DNA of 64,000 nucleotides, taken from NCBI RefSeq assembly GCF_023701525.1, contig NZ_JAMQAW010000025.1, positions 213,735 to 277,734 on the forward strand, in the 5' to 3' direction. This stretch comes from Streptomyces albipurpureus (GTDB lineage Bacteria > Actinomycetota > Actinomycetes > Streptomycetales > Streptomycetaceae). Below, piece by piece: positions 1 through 9,472 of the stretch. The position numbers and the translations under genes were made by a program. The notes below the pieces were generated by a model. The model searched no databases. It was not told the DNA's origin and saw nothing but the letters and a program-made list of their open reading frames with translations. Position 1 is the first letter of the stretch. Every line of letters starts with the position of its first letter.

Positions 1-23
1 CTGGCCGTGCCCCGCACCACCTT

Positions 24-1019
24 CTATTCCGCCTGGTAGGTCACATACATGATGATGGCGGGTGTCTTCACATTGAGCTTTCCCGCATTCCCGGTGAGCT
101 CCTCCTCGTAGTACCGGAGATCCCCGGTACGCGAATCGAAGGCGAGCGTGTGTTTCGTCGGTAGGCCCCCGTAGCCGGAGTCCACTGAGAACGCCTCCCC
201 CGGCCTGCCGGCGCGATCGGTCACCTGTCCCCGGTACTCGATCTTCTGAACACCTATGAGGGAGCGGAGCAGCGCTGCCCGCTGGGCGGCTGAGAAGCGT
301 GTGGTCAGGAATCTCTCCGACACGGAGTCAAAGGTCTCACCTGGGCCTGCAGACTCGTACCCGAGCGCGAGCCACCGGCGCATACCGGCCGGATCAGTCG
401 GCGGCTCCTGACCGCGCGCGTCCGTCGCGGCCGCCGGACCCGACGAACCCTCGTAACGCTGCGTGGTGTTGCCCACCGCTCCCGCTTCCTCCCAGGTCTC
501 ACGCTGCTTCGCGTTCTGGAACCTGGGCTTGACGGACTCCACCACCCACTTCAGGGAACCATCAGGCTTCTTCCAGGTAGTCCGGCGCTCAGGGATCACG
601 GCAGAGGTCACCTGCACACCGTCGATGCGTGTGGACAGCGACCAACTCTCCTGCACAAAACGCTCCGTACCTTCTCCGCCGCTCCCGGTGGGCAGCTTCT
701 CGGTGCGGGCCGCGATCTCCTCCAGGACCTCCGCGGCCGGCCGGTTGACGCCGCTGTACGCGAGCTTCATCGGCGTCACGGCATAGACGGGTTGGGCCGA
801 GGTTCCCTGGAGATCGACGGCGACGACCGCGAGCACGGAAGCGGCGGCAAGGAACGCGCCGCCCAGCAGCCATGTGCGCTTTTGCCCCTTCAGCCGTCGA
901 ACCTGAGCCGTATCAAGACGCTGCTGCTGGAGCAGGCCCTCCAGGAATGTCTCGTCAGGCTCGTCAACATGCCCCCGAGCGGGGTCCAGCGATCGCAGTC
1001 GATCCTCAACTTCACGCAT
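24..1019 (-). CDS. CU044_5270 family membrane-anchored protein, probable sigma-linked
   Basis: About 331 residues from an ATG at 1019. The reading frame runs on upstream to 1064, but this start gives an 8-base overlap with the end of the ECF sigma gene, which suggests translational coupling. The first ~50 residues are charged and cytoplasmic-looking. One hydrophobic segment follows (WLLGGAFLAAASVLAVVAV), then a long soluble part rich in short beta-like stretches that should lie outside the membrane. This layout and the position after an ECF sigma gene match the CU044_5270 family of actinobacteria. By inference it may act as an anti-sigma factor or membrane partner of the sigma factor, although no zinc-binding anti-sigma motif (HXXXCXXC) is visible. 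The biochemical role is not established. Confidence 0.75.
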   Translation of the reverse strand: MREVEDRLRSLDPARGHVDEPDETFLEGLLQQQRLDTAQVRRLKGQKRTWLLGGAFLAAASVLAVVAVDLQGTSAQPVYAVTPMKLAYSGVNRPAAEVLEEIAARTEKLPTGSGGEGTERFVQESWSLSTRIDGVQVTSAVIPERRTTWKKPDGSLKWVVESVKPRFQNAKQRETWEEAGAVGNTTQRYEGSSGPAAATDARGQEPPTDPAGMRRWLALGYESAGPGETFDSVSERFLTTRFSAAQRAALLRSLIGVQKIEYRGQVTDRAGRPGEAFSVDSGYGGLPTKHTLAFDSRTGDLRYYEEELTGNAGKLNVKTPAIIMYVTYQAE

Positions 1020-1581
1020 CTGCACCACCCCATTGACTCTTGCGCGACTGCCACACGGTTGCACCGCTATCGACCGAATCCCGCGACGAGGCCGCGGCCA
1101 GATGGGAGCGAAGCCTCTTGCGCGCCCGGTGCAGCCGCACTTGATAGGTCGCCACGCTGCAGCCGATGACCTTCGCCGCGTCCGACGGGGCCATCTCCTC
1201 CCAGACCATCAGCCTCAGAGCCTCCTGGTCCTTGTCGCTCAGTCTCTCGAAAGCGTCGGCCAGCTGTAATCGTTCGATCACAGCGTCCGAGTGGTCACCC
1301 GCGCTGTGGTCGGGCCCGTTCTCCAGCAGCGTCGTGAGGCTCAGTCGTCTGCGTTCTGCGCGATAGGCATTGGCCAGCGTCCGACGTGCGACCCCGTACA
1401 GCCAGGGAAGCGGCCGTGCGGCCGGCAACTCGTCCCATCTGCGCCACGCGATGGTGAAGACCTCCGCCACCACTTCGGCCACCTGATCCGTATCGATGCG
1501 CCGCCTGACATACGCGCTGATGTCGCCGTGGTGGCGGCGGTACAGCGCCGTGAAATCCTCTTCAGCGATGTTCTCGTTCAC
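1012..1581 (-). CDS. ECF-type RNA polymerase sigma factor
   Basis: 189 residues with the two-domain plan of ECF sigma factors. Region 2 lies at about residues 10-75 (FTALYRRHHGDISAYVRRR, then AWRRWDELP and PWLYGVARR). Region 4 lies at about 110-165 (LSDKDQEALRLMVWEEMAPSD, then a helix-turn-helix ending VRLHRARKRLR). The start is a GTG preceded closely by GGAGGGGAT. The gene runs straight into a membrane-anchored protein that overlaps it by 8 bases. Codon 105 (1267-1269 on the plus strand) is TTA, the rare leucine codon read by the bldA tRNA in Streptomyces, so production of this regulator is probably tied to development. The target promoters are unknown. Confidence 0.9.
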   Translation of the reverse strand: MNENIAEEDFTALYRRHHGDISAYVRRRIDTDQVAEVVAEVFTIAWRRWDELPAARPLPWLYGVARRTLANAYRAERRRLSLTTLLENGPDHSAGDHSDAVIERLQLADAFERLSDKDQEALRLMVWEEMAPSDAAKVIGCSVATYQVRLHRARKRLRSHLAAASSRDSVDSGATVWQSRKSQWGGADA

Positions 1582-1819
1582 ATCCCCTCCGCCTCAGTAG
1601 ATGTCCCGGTGGCCGCAGTTCTTACAGGATCGGACGGAGAAAACGGCCGAACCCCCAGCGGGCCCCCTCCAGAGTGCCGATCCATGGCAGGACGGATGTG
1701 GCCCAGCGGACTCGTGCGATCCGGGGATGAGGGGACGCGCCAAGGGTCCGAAGTCCCAGGGGCTTGATCGGGTGAGCGAGGATGGGGTCAGGGAAGATCC
1801 GTACCGGAAGGAAGAGCCG

Positions 1820-2866
1820 ATGGTCCGCGACGATTCAGTGCTGCTGCGTACCGAGGGCCGCGCGGCGTACATCACCCTCAACCGCCCCCGGGCGCTCAAC
1901 GCGCTCACCCATCCCATGGTTCTGGCCATCGGTGCGGCCCTGGACGCGTGGGAGAAGGATGACTCCATCGCCACTGTGGTGATCGCGGGCGCCGGGGAGC
2001 GGGGGCTGTGCGCGGGAGGTGACATCCGGGCGATCCATGCCGATGCTGTCGCCGGCGGCCGTGCGTCATGGGAGTTCTGGCGGGATGAGTACCGGCTCAA
2101 TGCCCGTATCGCCCGGTTTCCCAAGCCCTATGTGGCGCTGATGGACGGCATTGTGATGGGCGGTGGGGTCGGGGTTTCGGCGCATGGTCAGGTGCGGATA
2201 GTCACCGAACGGTCGACCGTGGCCATGCCAGAGACCGGGATCGGCTTTGTGCCGGACGTGGGCGGTACGCATCTGCTGGCGCGGGCACCGGGCGAACTGG
2301 GCACCCATCTGGGGCTCACCGGCCTTCCGATCGGAGCGGCCGACGCCCTGCTGTGTGGGCTCGCTGACCATTTCGTACCGTCTGAGCGGCTTGCTTCGTT
2401 CAGCGCCGCACTCGCGCATACGGATGTCTCCGCTCTGGTCGTCCGGTATGCGGGGCGCGCACCCGAGGGTGAGTTGGCCGGGCATCGCGAGTGGATCGAC
2501 GCCTGTTACGCGGATGACTCGGTGGAGTCGATCGTGGATCGACCCCACGGCCATGGCCACCCGGCCGCTGAGGACGCCGCCCGAACGCTGCTCACCCGGT
2601 CGCCCACCTCGTTGAAGGTCACCCTCGCCGCCCTGCGTCGAGCACGCGCCCTCGGGGCGCTGGAGCCGGTGTTGGACCAGGAGTTCCGGGTGTCCTGTGC
2701 CGCGTTCGCATCGCCCGACCTGATCGAGGGCGTACGGGCTCAGGTCATTGACAAGGACCGGAGGCCACGCTGGTCACCAGCGACTCTCGCCGAGGTGACG
2801 CAAGCGGATGTCCAGCGCTTCTTCACCTCGCTGGGCAGTCGTGAACTGGGCTTGTCCCACGTCTAG
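1820..2866 (+). CDS. 3-hydroxyisobutyryl-CoA hydrolase (enoyl-CoA hydratase/isomerase superfamily)
   Basis: 348 residues of the crotonase fold. The oxyanion-hole segment is GLCAGGDIRAIH near residue 64. The second conserved block is MDGIVMGGGVGVSAHG, followed by PETGIGFVPDVGG. The acidic residue spacing and the long C-terminal half (LTRSPTSLKVTLAALRRA) are those of 3-hydroxyisobutyryl-CoA hydrolase rather than a simple hydratase. The enzyme frees 3-hydroxyisobutyrate in valine breakdown and may also act on 3-hydroxypropionyl-CoA. The open frame extends back to 1601, but the ATG at 1820 has GGAAGGAAGAG just upstream and starts where the family starts. It stands alone, divergent from the ECF sigma gene, in the same window as the methylmalonyl-CoA mutase genes. 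Confidence 0.85.
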   Translation: MVRDDSVLLRTEGRAAYITLNRPRALNALTHPMVLAIGAALDAWEKDDSIATVVIAGAGERGLCAGGDIRAIHADAVAGGRASWEFWRDEYRLNARIARFPKPYVALMDGIVMGGGVGVSAHGQVRIVTERSTVAMPETGIGFVPDVGGTHLLARAPGELGTHLGLTGLPIGAADALLCGLADHFVPSERLASFSAALAHTDVSALVVRYAGRAPEGELAGHREWIDACYADDSVESIVDRPHGHGHPAAEDAARTLLTRSPTSLKVTLAALRRARALGALEPVLDQEFRVSCAAFASPDLIEGVRAQVIDKDRRPRWSPATLAEVTQADVQRFFTSLGSRELGLSHV

Positions 2867-2973
2867 GACGAATCGCCCGCACACCTTCGCCGCCCTGTTC
2901 ACAGAGGTTCACCACCCGCCGGACCGGCTCAAGGCCCAGGCTCCGGCCGTCGAATGGCCATGGTGACGCTCCC

Positions 2974-5103
2974 CTAGTACAGCGGGCGCAGGAGCAGCAG
3001 CGCCGTGTCATCGGCTCGTTCGCCGGCACTGCCCACCGGGCCGGTCAGGTCGTCGGCCAGGGCTTCGAGTGAGTCCCCGCCTCCTTGGCTGAGTCGCTCG
3101 GCCAGCGCCGCGATGGCATCGTCGACATCGATCCCGGGGAGTTCGATCAGACCGTCGGTGTAGAGCGCCAGCACTGATCCGGGAGGCAGCGGCACCGTGG
3201 TGACGGGGTAGCCGCCCGTGGGGTCGACCCCGAGAAGCGGACCTCCCGCCAGTTCCAGAACGCTTACCCGGCCGTCCGGTTCGCGTAGCAGCGGTGGCGG
3301 GTGGCCGGCGCGGGCGATGAAGGCACGGTGTGACGCGAGGTCCAGATGGAGGTAGATGCAACTGGCGAGCAGATCGCCTTCCAGATCGATCAGCAGCCGG
3401 TTGGTGGACCCCAGAACCTGCCCCGGTGGCTGGCCGACCGCGGTGTACGCCCGTACGGCCGTGCGTACCTGGCCCATCAGTCCGGCCGCGGTGACGTCAT
3501 GGCCTTGGACGTCACCGATGACGGCGGCCGCCATGTCCCCGATGGGGACCAGGTCGAAGAAGTCGCCACCGATGTCCATGCCCTGGGTGATCGGCAGATA
3601 GCGGGAGGCCGCCTCCAAGCCGCCGAGGGTGGGCAGGGAACGTGGGAGCAGCGCCGCCTGGAGACCGTGGGCGAGACGGTGCTTGGCGTCGTACAGCAGG
3701 GCGCGTTCCAGTGCTTGGGCGATCAATCCGCCGAGGCTGGTGAGGACCGCCCGTTCGTGCGGGGAGAAGGGGTGCTCCTGCGCATAGCCGAGTACGCAGG
3801 TGCCGACGGGACGCCCGGAGGCAACGAGCGGCAGGTAGGCCCAGGCGGCCATGCCGTCGGGGGTCGCGTGGCGGACGGGGTAGGCGTGTTCCAGTTCCAT
3901 CCGGGAGGCGAAGAACGACGGCACACCGGTGGCGAGCGTCTGGGTGCCGGGAATCCGCGCGGTGAGCGGGGTGCCATTGAACCGTTCCACTATGTAGCGG
4001 TCCTGGTAGCCACGCTGGCCCAGGACGCGCAGACGTCCGTTCTCGGCTGCCAGCATGGCCAGGGCGCTGCAGCCGAGCGCGGGCATGATCTCGTCGGCGA
4101 CCAGTTCGATCACTTCCGAGACACCGACCGCCTCGGTCAGGGCACTGGCAAGGCTCAGGATGTGGGAGATCGTGACCAGCCGGGTGGATTGATGCGGCGA
4201 GGCCTCGGCCGATGGGGTGCGCACCGCTTCACGCGCCGGGGTGATCCGTACGGTGATTCCGCCGCGGCCGGGGTGCAGGCGGAAGGCAAGCCAGCTGCGG
4301 GGCGGTCGGAGCGCGGTGAAGGAGGTTTCGTGCTGGCTCATCATGGCCGCGCGGTAGCGGTCCTCGAACAGCGGGTCGTCGAGCCAGGGCAGTGCTGTCC
4401 AGAGCAGCTTCCCCAGCAGTCCCGAAGGGGGTACGCCGAGGAGTTCGGCGGCGGCGGGGTTGGCGTAGGTGAGTCGGCCGTCGACGTCGAGTGAGCAGAT
4501 GCCGTCGGGGAGTCTGGCCAGGGTGCGGACCGCCTCGTCCGTCGGGGCGACGGCTGTGTCGTCGCGGACGTCGGGAGGGAATTCCGGGAGGATGGTTCGC
4601 CCCTTCTCGGCGGTGCGCCGAAGGTTGATCGCCAGCCGGTCGCAGGCGGCGGTCAGCCGCTCACGCTCGGCGCCCGAGAGCTGTCGGGGGTGGGTGCTGG
4701 GCCAGGTGACGTAGACGGCGCCGTATGTGGTGTCCGCGGTGGCGATGGGGAGCGCGGCCAGGCAGTACGGGTAGGGCAGCACGATGGCGATCCTGGGGAA
4801 GCGCTGGGCCATCTCCTCCTCGCCGGAGACCCAGACGAGTCGCCGCTCGCGTATGGCGACCGCTACGGGGATGGGCGAGGAGAGCGAGAGCCGTTCCCAG
4901 GGTGCGGAGAAGTCCCGTGGCAGGCCCGCTTTGGCGGCCATCTGGAGGATCTGTCCCCCCGGGCTCTCGGAGAGCAGATAGAGCCCCCCGGACTGGGCCT
5001 GGACATCGTCCAGCATCTCGGCGAGGGCGAGCGAGAGCAGCAGCGGGGAACCCTCGTCGCCGCGGCCGGAAGGTGCCGCCTCAGAGGCACTCGGCCCGGT
5101 CAA
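2974..5103 (-). CDS. GAF-PAS-GAF-SpoIIE phosphatase (PP2C-type)
   Basis: 709 residues, cytoplasmic, with no signal peptide. A GAF-like domain covers about residues 20-170. A PAS domain follows at about 190-290 (LPDGICSLDVDGRLTYANPAAAELLG). A second GAF domain covers about 310-470, and a SpoIIE/PP2C phosphatase domain covers about 490-705, with metal-binding blocks MDIGGDFFDLVPI, GDVQGHDVTAAGLMGQVR and LYTDGLIE. Proteins of this build dephosphorylate STAS anti-anti-sigma factors in partner-switching systems. A STAS protein and a HATPase kinase are encoded at 15.2-16.1 kb, but whether they are its partners is inference. The start is TTG with GGAGGAGG nine bases upstream; no in-frame ATG or GTG lies before it. 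Confidence 0.9.
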   Translation of the reverse strand: MTGPSASEAAPSGRGDEGSPLLLSLALAEMLDDVQAQSGGLYLLSESPGGQILQMAAKAGLPRDFSAPWERLSLSSPIPVAVAIRERRLVWVSGEEEMAQRFPRIAIVLPYPYCLAALPIATADTTYGAVYVTWPSTHPRQLSGAERERLTAACDRLAINLRRTAEKGRTILPEFPPDVRDDTAVAPTDEAVRTLARLPDGICSLDVDGRLTYANPAAAELLGVPPSGLLGKLLWTALPWLDDPLFEDRYRAAMMSQHETSFTALRPPRSWLAFRLHPGRGGITVRITPAREAVRTPSAEASPHQSTRLVTISHILSLASALTEAVGVSEVIELVADEIMPALGCSALAMLAAENGRLRVLGQRGYQDRYIVERFNGTPLTARIPGTQTLATGVPSFFASRMELEHAYPVRHATPDGMAAWAYLPLVASGRPVGTCVLGYAQEHPFSPHERAVLTSLGGLIAQALERALLYDAKHRLAHGLQAALLPRSLPTLGGLEAASRYLPITQGMDIGGDFFDLVPIGDMAAAVIGDVQGHDVTAAGLMGQVRTAVRAYTAVGQPPGQVLGSTNRLLIDLEGDLLASCIYLHLDLASHRAFIARAGHPPPLLREPDGRVSVLELAGGPLLGVDPTGGYPVTTVPLPPGSVLALYTDGLIELPGIDVDDAIAALAERLSQGGGDSLEALADDLTGPVGSAGERADDTALLLLRPLY

Positions 5104-5302
5104 GGGGAACCACCTCCTCCGCAGCGCTCATCACCAAGGCTGCCCGTTGTGGTGGGTTCTCGCACGGTGGGGATACGGGACGGCTCGGGGATACGGAACG
5201 CGACGCGGCTGCCGGACGCCCTTTCCAGGCCGCACCGGTCGTCTTCCGCTGGGCCGATCGGGGGCGGACGGGCTGACGGGCAGGGCGGCGGGCCAGCGGA
5301 TT

Positions 5303-8300
5303 TCAGCTGGACGCGATGGCGGGGACCAGCGGTTTTCGGGGAAGCCCGCCCCTGCTCGTGCGAGGGCTCCGGCACGCTACCCAGTGTGTCGGCTCCCCCG
5401 GCGGGTGCGTGAGGCCAGGGGGACCCGCGGGCGCTGGTCGTTGTGCGACGACGCTCTCCGTCTCCATCGGCGCGCCGGGGGCGGCCCGCCCGCTGCCCGC
5501 ACTCTGCGCGGCCACCCGGACCTCGGCATGTGCCGTGACGCCGTTCACCGTCACCGCGAGGTCCACATTCCCCGGGCGCAGCGCCGTGAGTCGGCCCGTG
5601 GTCGGGTCGAAGGTCGCCAGGTGGCGGGGGCGGGCGTCGCCGGCCTTCCCGATGTGCAGGCCGGGCGAGCCGGTCCAGTCCGCGCTCATCGGATAGGCAA
5701 CGGGAGTCCTCCGCGTGCCCTGCGCCGCTGTGGCGCGCGCTTCGCCGCTCGCACCGGGCGGTAGGGCGGCCGGTGCGTCGATGGTCAGTGAGTCGACGTG
5801 GGCCCGGATCTGGACGGAGAGCCAGTCGGGGCCACTCGTCCAGGGCCGCCGCCGAGCGGTGAGCCGTTCCCTCTGGCTCACCCGGTCGACGCCGACGAGC
5901 GACCACCCCGTGAAACCGCCCTCATCCACCGGGCCGGCAGGTGTCTTCCCGGAGTTCCCGTTGATCAGGTAGGGCACCCCGTTCACCCGTTCCGCGTGGA
6001 AGACCCCGACATGGCTCCCGATGAGTGCCGCGCCCTTGCCGGTCCTACGGCGGAAGTCAGCCAACCAGTCCTCGATCAGCGCGGCTTCCTTCCGGTCACC
6101 GAGCTGGCTGGCCCGCTGCGGGGTCGGATCGCGGGGTGGGACGTGTTGGACGACCACCACGGCGCCGACACCCGGGTCCTTCGCCGCCGCCGCCAACTGT
6201 TGGTGCACCTCCCTGATCTGGGAGAATCCGCCACCGCGCAGGCTGAGGCTGGAGGTGTCCAGGGTCAGGAACCGGGTTCCGCGATGGTCGAACGAGCGAT
6301 GGGCGGGGCCGAACTCGGCGATGAAGTCGTCGATCCGTCCGCCCATCACCTCATGGTTGCCGGGCACATAGTGCCAGGGGACGTCCGCGCCGAGTTCCTC
6401 GGTCAGGATCTTTCGGGCGAAGGCGAGGTCCTGGGGGGAGCCCTCGTCGACGAGGTCCCCGTTGATGATCAGGAAGTCGGGATGCGCTGACTTGATCTCC
6501 CGCAGGGTACGACGTGCCTGCGAGACGATGGGACTCGCGGGGTCACGGGCGACGAACTGGGCATCGGACATCACCGCGAATCGCCAGTCCCTGCCTTGGG
6601 TCCCGGCCGCGGTGTCGATCAGCGGATCCGTGACGCGCGGCCGCGCGGGCAGCTCGACGGCGGGCGGCACCTGGGCGGTGAGCCCATCGATCGCCAACTG
6701 GCCCCGGTACTGCCTGGCGGCCGCGGTCTCGGCGAGGTAGAAGCGATGCACCGACAGGGGGGTGGCGGCCTGCTGGGGTACGGGGAAGGACACCTGCCGC
6801 CAGCCGGTCCAGGTGATGTGGGGACCACGCAGCAACTGATCCGAGCCGGTGGCGTCCTTGAGGTGGAGGGTCGGCCAGGCGCCTTGTGCATCACCCTTGA
6901 TCCAGAGGGTGAAGGACTGCGGCTGGCCGGGTACCTCGATTGGGCGCGGCGGGTTGGCGTAGGCGGCGCGGGTCGCGGTGGACCCGGTGAAGTCATAGGT
7001 CAGTTGGAGGCCGGTGCCGTCGCGGCCGTCGGGGGTGGGAGCTACCGCGCCGCGGGCGCGCGCCTGGCTGAAGGTCCATGTCCCGGCGTCATCGAACTCG
7101 GCGACGGATTGCGCGGTGTGACCCACGCCGACGGCGAGGACAGTGGTGACGCCGTCGACCGTGGCGGTGATCCGCCCGGCTCCGCCGCCGGTACGGGAGG
7201 TTACGACGAAGCGGCCGTTGTCACCGGCGCGGACGTCGAAGAGGCCACGGTCGTAGTGGAGCGCGACATCGGCTGGTTCCACCGGTGCGCTGTTGCCCTG
7301 GGCATCGAAGCCGATGATGCCGAAGCCGCCGAAGGCCGCCGGGTCCGCCAGCGAGACCCGCCGGGTGGTGGGCTCGATCCGGGCGAGCGCGCCAAGGACG
7401 GTCAGATCGACGCTGCCCTGGGCACCGGCCCGTTCGGCCCGTACCCGAACCCGGCCGCTGTGGTGGGCCCGGAAGACACCGTCGGCATCGACCTGGCCGA
7501 TCGCCGGATGGAGGGAGCGCCACCGCGGTGTGCCGGCGGCCGGGCCAAAGGTCTCGTCGTGTCCGGCCGCGTCGAGTCGGCGGCTGAGACCGGGGAAGAC
7601 ACGGTCGGGGTGGCCGCCGGCGACCGGGTCGGCGGTGGGTGCCTGGGCGGCGGCCATCCGGGGGGAGAGCCGGTAGCCCCGTAGGGTTCCGCTGCCGTCC
7701 GGTGCGGTCAGGGCGAGTCCGTTGGGAACCGTGCGCTCGCTCCCGTCGGACGGGCTGTTCTCCACTCTCAGTTCGTCGCCGCCGACCGGGCGGGCGAGGA
7801 GGGTGGAGGAGCCGCCGCCATCGAGGTTGAGTGCGTTGTGGGCACCGGCCCGCTGGAGCATACGGCCGAGTTCGGTGAGGGTGACACCGGCGCTGTCGGC
7901 CTGCCGTCCGTCGATGGTGATGATCTGCATGGTGCGGCCGTCGTGGGAGAAGCCGACCGCGGTGCGTGGTGCCGCCGTGTTGTTGGGCCGTCCCTCGTGG
8001 TTCTGCGGTACGCCGTCAACGACGAGGAGTTCCCGGCCGCCGACCGCGGTACGCGGCACCGGTCCGCCGTCGGTACGCGGACGGTAGGTCCAGGACACGG
8101 GGTCTCCCGGGCGTAAGGCGGCCAGTGTCCGCGCGCCCACTTCCCGGCCGACGAGGACGGTGGAGCCCGACGCGATGGGGCCTTGGCCCGGTCGGGCGGC
8201 GATGGAGATCACCTTCCCGTCCCGTACGACCACCTCGGCGACCGCGGTCGCCCGCTCCACGGTGAGGGCGCGGTCGGCGTCTCCCCAGGACGCGGTGTAG

Positions 8301-8977
8301 GCACCGATGCCCTGGGCGGGGACATCGGCGGCGTTGTACGCGGTGAGGGGGTGGTTGCCTGTCGGCAGGGTGAGCGTGCCGTCGAAATAGAGTTGAAGGA
8401 CGCGTCCAACGCCCCCGGGCCCGATACCAACGGCTCGGTGGGTGCCGAGGACGGGCGAGTGGGTGATCCGCCCGTCGCGGATGCCCGGCCCCTGCGGTGC
8501 TCCGGTCTGGTTGATGTCGAAGAAGTCCGCGTTGACGGCGGCGGCAGTACGACGGCCCACGCCTGGATCATGGTGTGCGGCGAGCCGCGAGAGGGTGTCC
8601 CGGTCGGTGACTCTGGCTGACGAGAGATAGTCCGCCGTCACATCGCCGCGGTGGAGGTCGACAGTGAGGGTGTCGACGCGCAGCCATCGACCGGGCTCAA
8701 GCCGGTCGTAGGAAGTGAGCCGCAGGCCGGGAGCAACGGGGCGGGATGTGCGGGCGATTTCGATACCGTCGGGATCGGCCGTCGCGCGGTTGGATTCGGT
8801 GGAATCCGCGGATGAACCGGCGGGCGGCGGCGCGATGGGCCGCAGCACCTCGGTGGGTCGTTGCGGATGAGGGTCGGGGCTGGAGTCAGCGGTGGCCGGG
8901 GACATGGCCGTCGCCCCCAGTGCGGCGAAGGCCGCGATCAGCACGACGGCCCGTCGTGCTGTGCTGCCTGGGTCCAT
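5303..8977 (-). CDS. Secreted phosphodiester glycosidase / metallophosphoesterase fusion
   Basis: 1224 residues. An N-terminal signal peptide ends near residue 30 (VVLIAAFAALGATA...ATA). A phosphodiester glycosidase (NAGPA-type) domain spans about 80-430, with NADFF at 149-153 and the signature NLDGGGSSTLLAR at 384-396. Beta-rich linker domains follow (470-620), then a carbohydrate-binding-like jelly roll (620-775). A calcineurin-like metallophosphoesterase covers about 798-1010 (MSDAQF, INGDLVDEG, PGNHEVMGG, VVVQHVPPRD, GSHVGVFHAE), and a BIg2-like domain sits near 1070-1156. The usual DxH of the phosphoesterase reads DAQ. It probably works outside the cell on phosphodiester-linked glycans such as wall polymers; the substrate is unknown. 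Start ATG has GGAGG five bases upstream. Codon 288 is TTA (8114-8116), so bldA control is likely. Confidence 0.88.
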   Translation of the reverse strand: MDPGSTARRAVVLIAAFAALGATAMSPATADSSPDPHPQRPTEVLRPIAPPPAGSSADSTESNRATADPDGIEIARTSRPVAPGLRLTSYDRLEPGRWLRVDTLTVDLHRGDVTADYLSSARVTDRDTLSRLAAHHDPGVGRRTAAAVNADFFDINQTGAPQGPGIRDGRITHSPVLGTHRAVGIGPGGVGRVLQLYFDGTLTLPTGNHPLTAYNAADVPAQGIGAYTASWGDADRALTVERATAVAEVVVRDGKVISIAARPGQGPIASGSTVLVGREVGARTLAALRPGDPVSWTYRPRTDGGPVPRTAVGGRELLVVDGVPQNHEGRPNNTAAPRTAVGFSHDGRTMQIITIDGRQADSAGVTLTELGRMLQRAGAHNALNLDGGGSSTLLARPVGGDELRVENSPSDGSERTVPNGLALTAPDGSGTLRGYRLSPRMAAAQAPTADPVAGGHPDRVFPGLSRRLDAAGHDETFGPAAGTPRWRSLHPAIGQVDADGVFRAHHSGRVRVRAERAGAQGSVDLTVLGALARIEPTTRRVSLADPAAFGGFGIIGFDAQGNSAPVEPADVALHYDRGLFDVRAGDNGRFVVTSRTGGGAGRITATVDGVTTVLAVGVGHTAQSVAEFDDAGTWTFSQARARGAVAPTPDGRDGTGLQLTYDFTGSTATRAAYANPPRPIEVPGQPQSFTLWIKGDAQGAWPTLHLKDATGSDQLLRGPHITWTGWRQVSFPVPQQAATPLSVHRFYLAETAAARQYRGQLAIDGLTAQVPPAVELPARPRVTDPLIDTAAGTQGRDWRFAVMSDAQFVARDPASPIVSQARRTLREIKSAHPDFLIINGDLVDEGSPQDLAFARKILTEELGADVPWHYVPGNHEVMGGRIDDFIAEFGPAHRSFDHRGTRFLTLDTSSLSLRGGGFSQIREVHQQLAAAAKDPGVGAVVVVQHVPPRDPTPQRASQLGDRKEAALIEDWLADFRRRTGKGAALIGSHVGVFHAERVNGVPYLINGNSGKTPAGPVDEGGFTGWSLVGVDRVSQRERLTARRRPWTSGPDWLSVQIRAHVDSLTIDAPAALPPGASGEARATAAQGTRRTPVAYPMSADWTGSPGLHIGKAGDARPRHLATFDPTTGRLTALRPGNVDLAVTVNGVTAHAEVRVAAQSAGSGRAAPGAPMETESVVAQRPAPAGPPGLTHPPGEPTHWVACRSPRTSRGGLPRKPLVPAIASS

Positions 8978-9472
8978 AACGCCTCCTGGATCACGGCCGG
9001 TCGCGTATCTGCGGGCCCAGTCCGGGAGTCAGCATCACGGGAGCGCTCCCGGCCGCACCAGCGACTCAGCGAAAGATCAGGCGAAAGGACGTAAACGGCC
9101 GCGCCAGGGAAGCGATGCCGGCCCGAGGTATATCCCGTAGTCCCCTGACGCCGTCGCCGCGCTACTGTTCCGAGGCAGCGCGCTCGATGGGCGTACATGG
9201 CCCACCGGTTCGGTCGCCATGTCCGCGATCATCCGATGAAAGGGGCCGTCGATCCGGGCCTGCGCGAGCACATCGAGGAATTCACCGGCCGGCAGTGCCG
9301 GATCGACGCAGCGGGCCCCTACTCGCCGTGCGGCGAGGGAAATGAGCACCCTCATGGGATGCTCATGAGACGAGCTTTCAGGGTGGGCCTCGCACGACCT
9401 CTACCGGAAGTGGAAACCTGGCGGGGGTTTTGCCGGCCGAGAGCTGCTCCGCCCAGGATTGCAGGACGGCCC
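8978..9472. other. Intergenic region without a convincing gene
   Basis: About 495 bases between the end of the SigB-type sigma gene and the start of the secreted fusion gene, both on the minus strand. The open frames here (for example 9077-9355 minus) show no family resemblance and no good ribosome site. The region should hold the promoter of the fusion gene, but I cannot point to clear -35 and -10 hexamers. Confidence 0.5.

Noticed and set aside
3346..4494. Plus-strand frame of 382 codons
   Set aside because: Shadow of the SpoIIE phosphatase gene; Gly/Gln-rich and unlike any family.
9077..9355. Minus-strand frame of 92 codons between the sigma gene and the secreted fusion
   Set aside because: No ribosome site, no family resemblance, weak codon bias.
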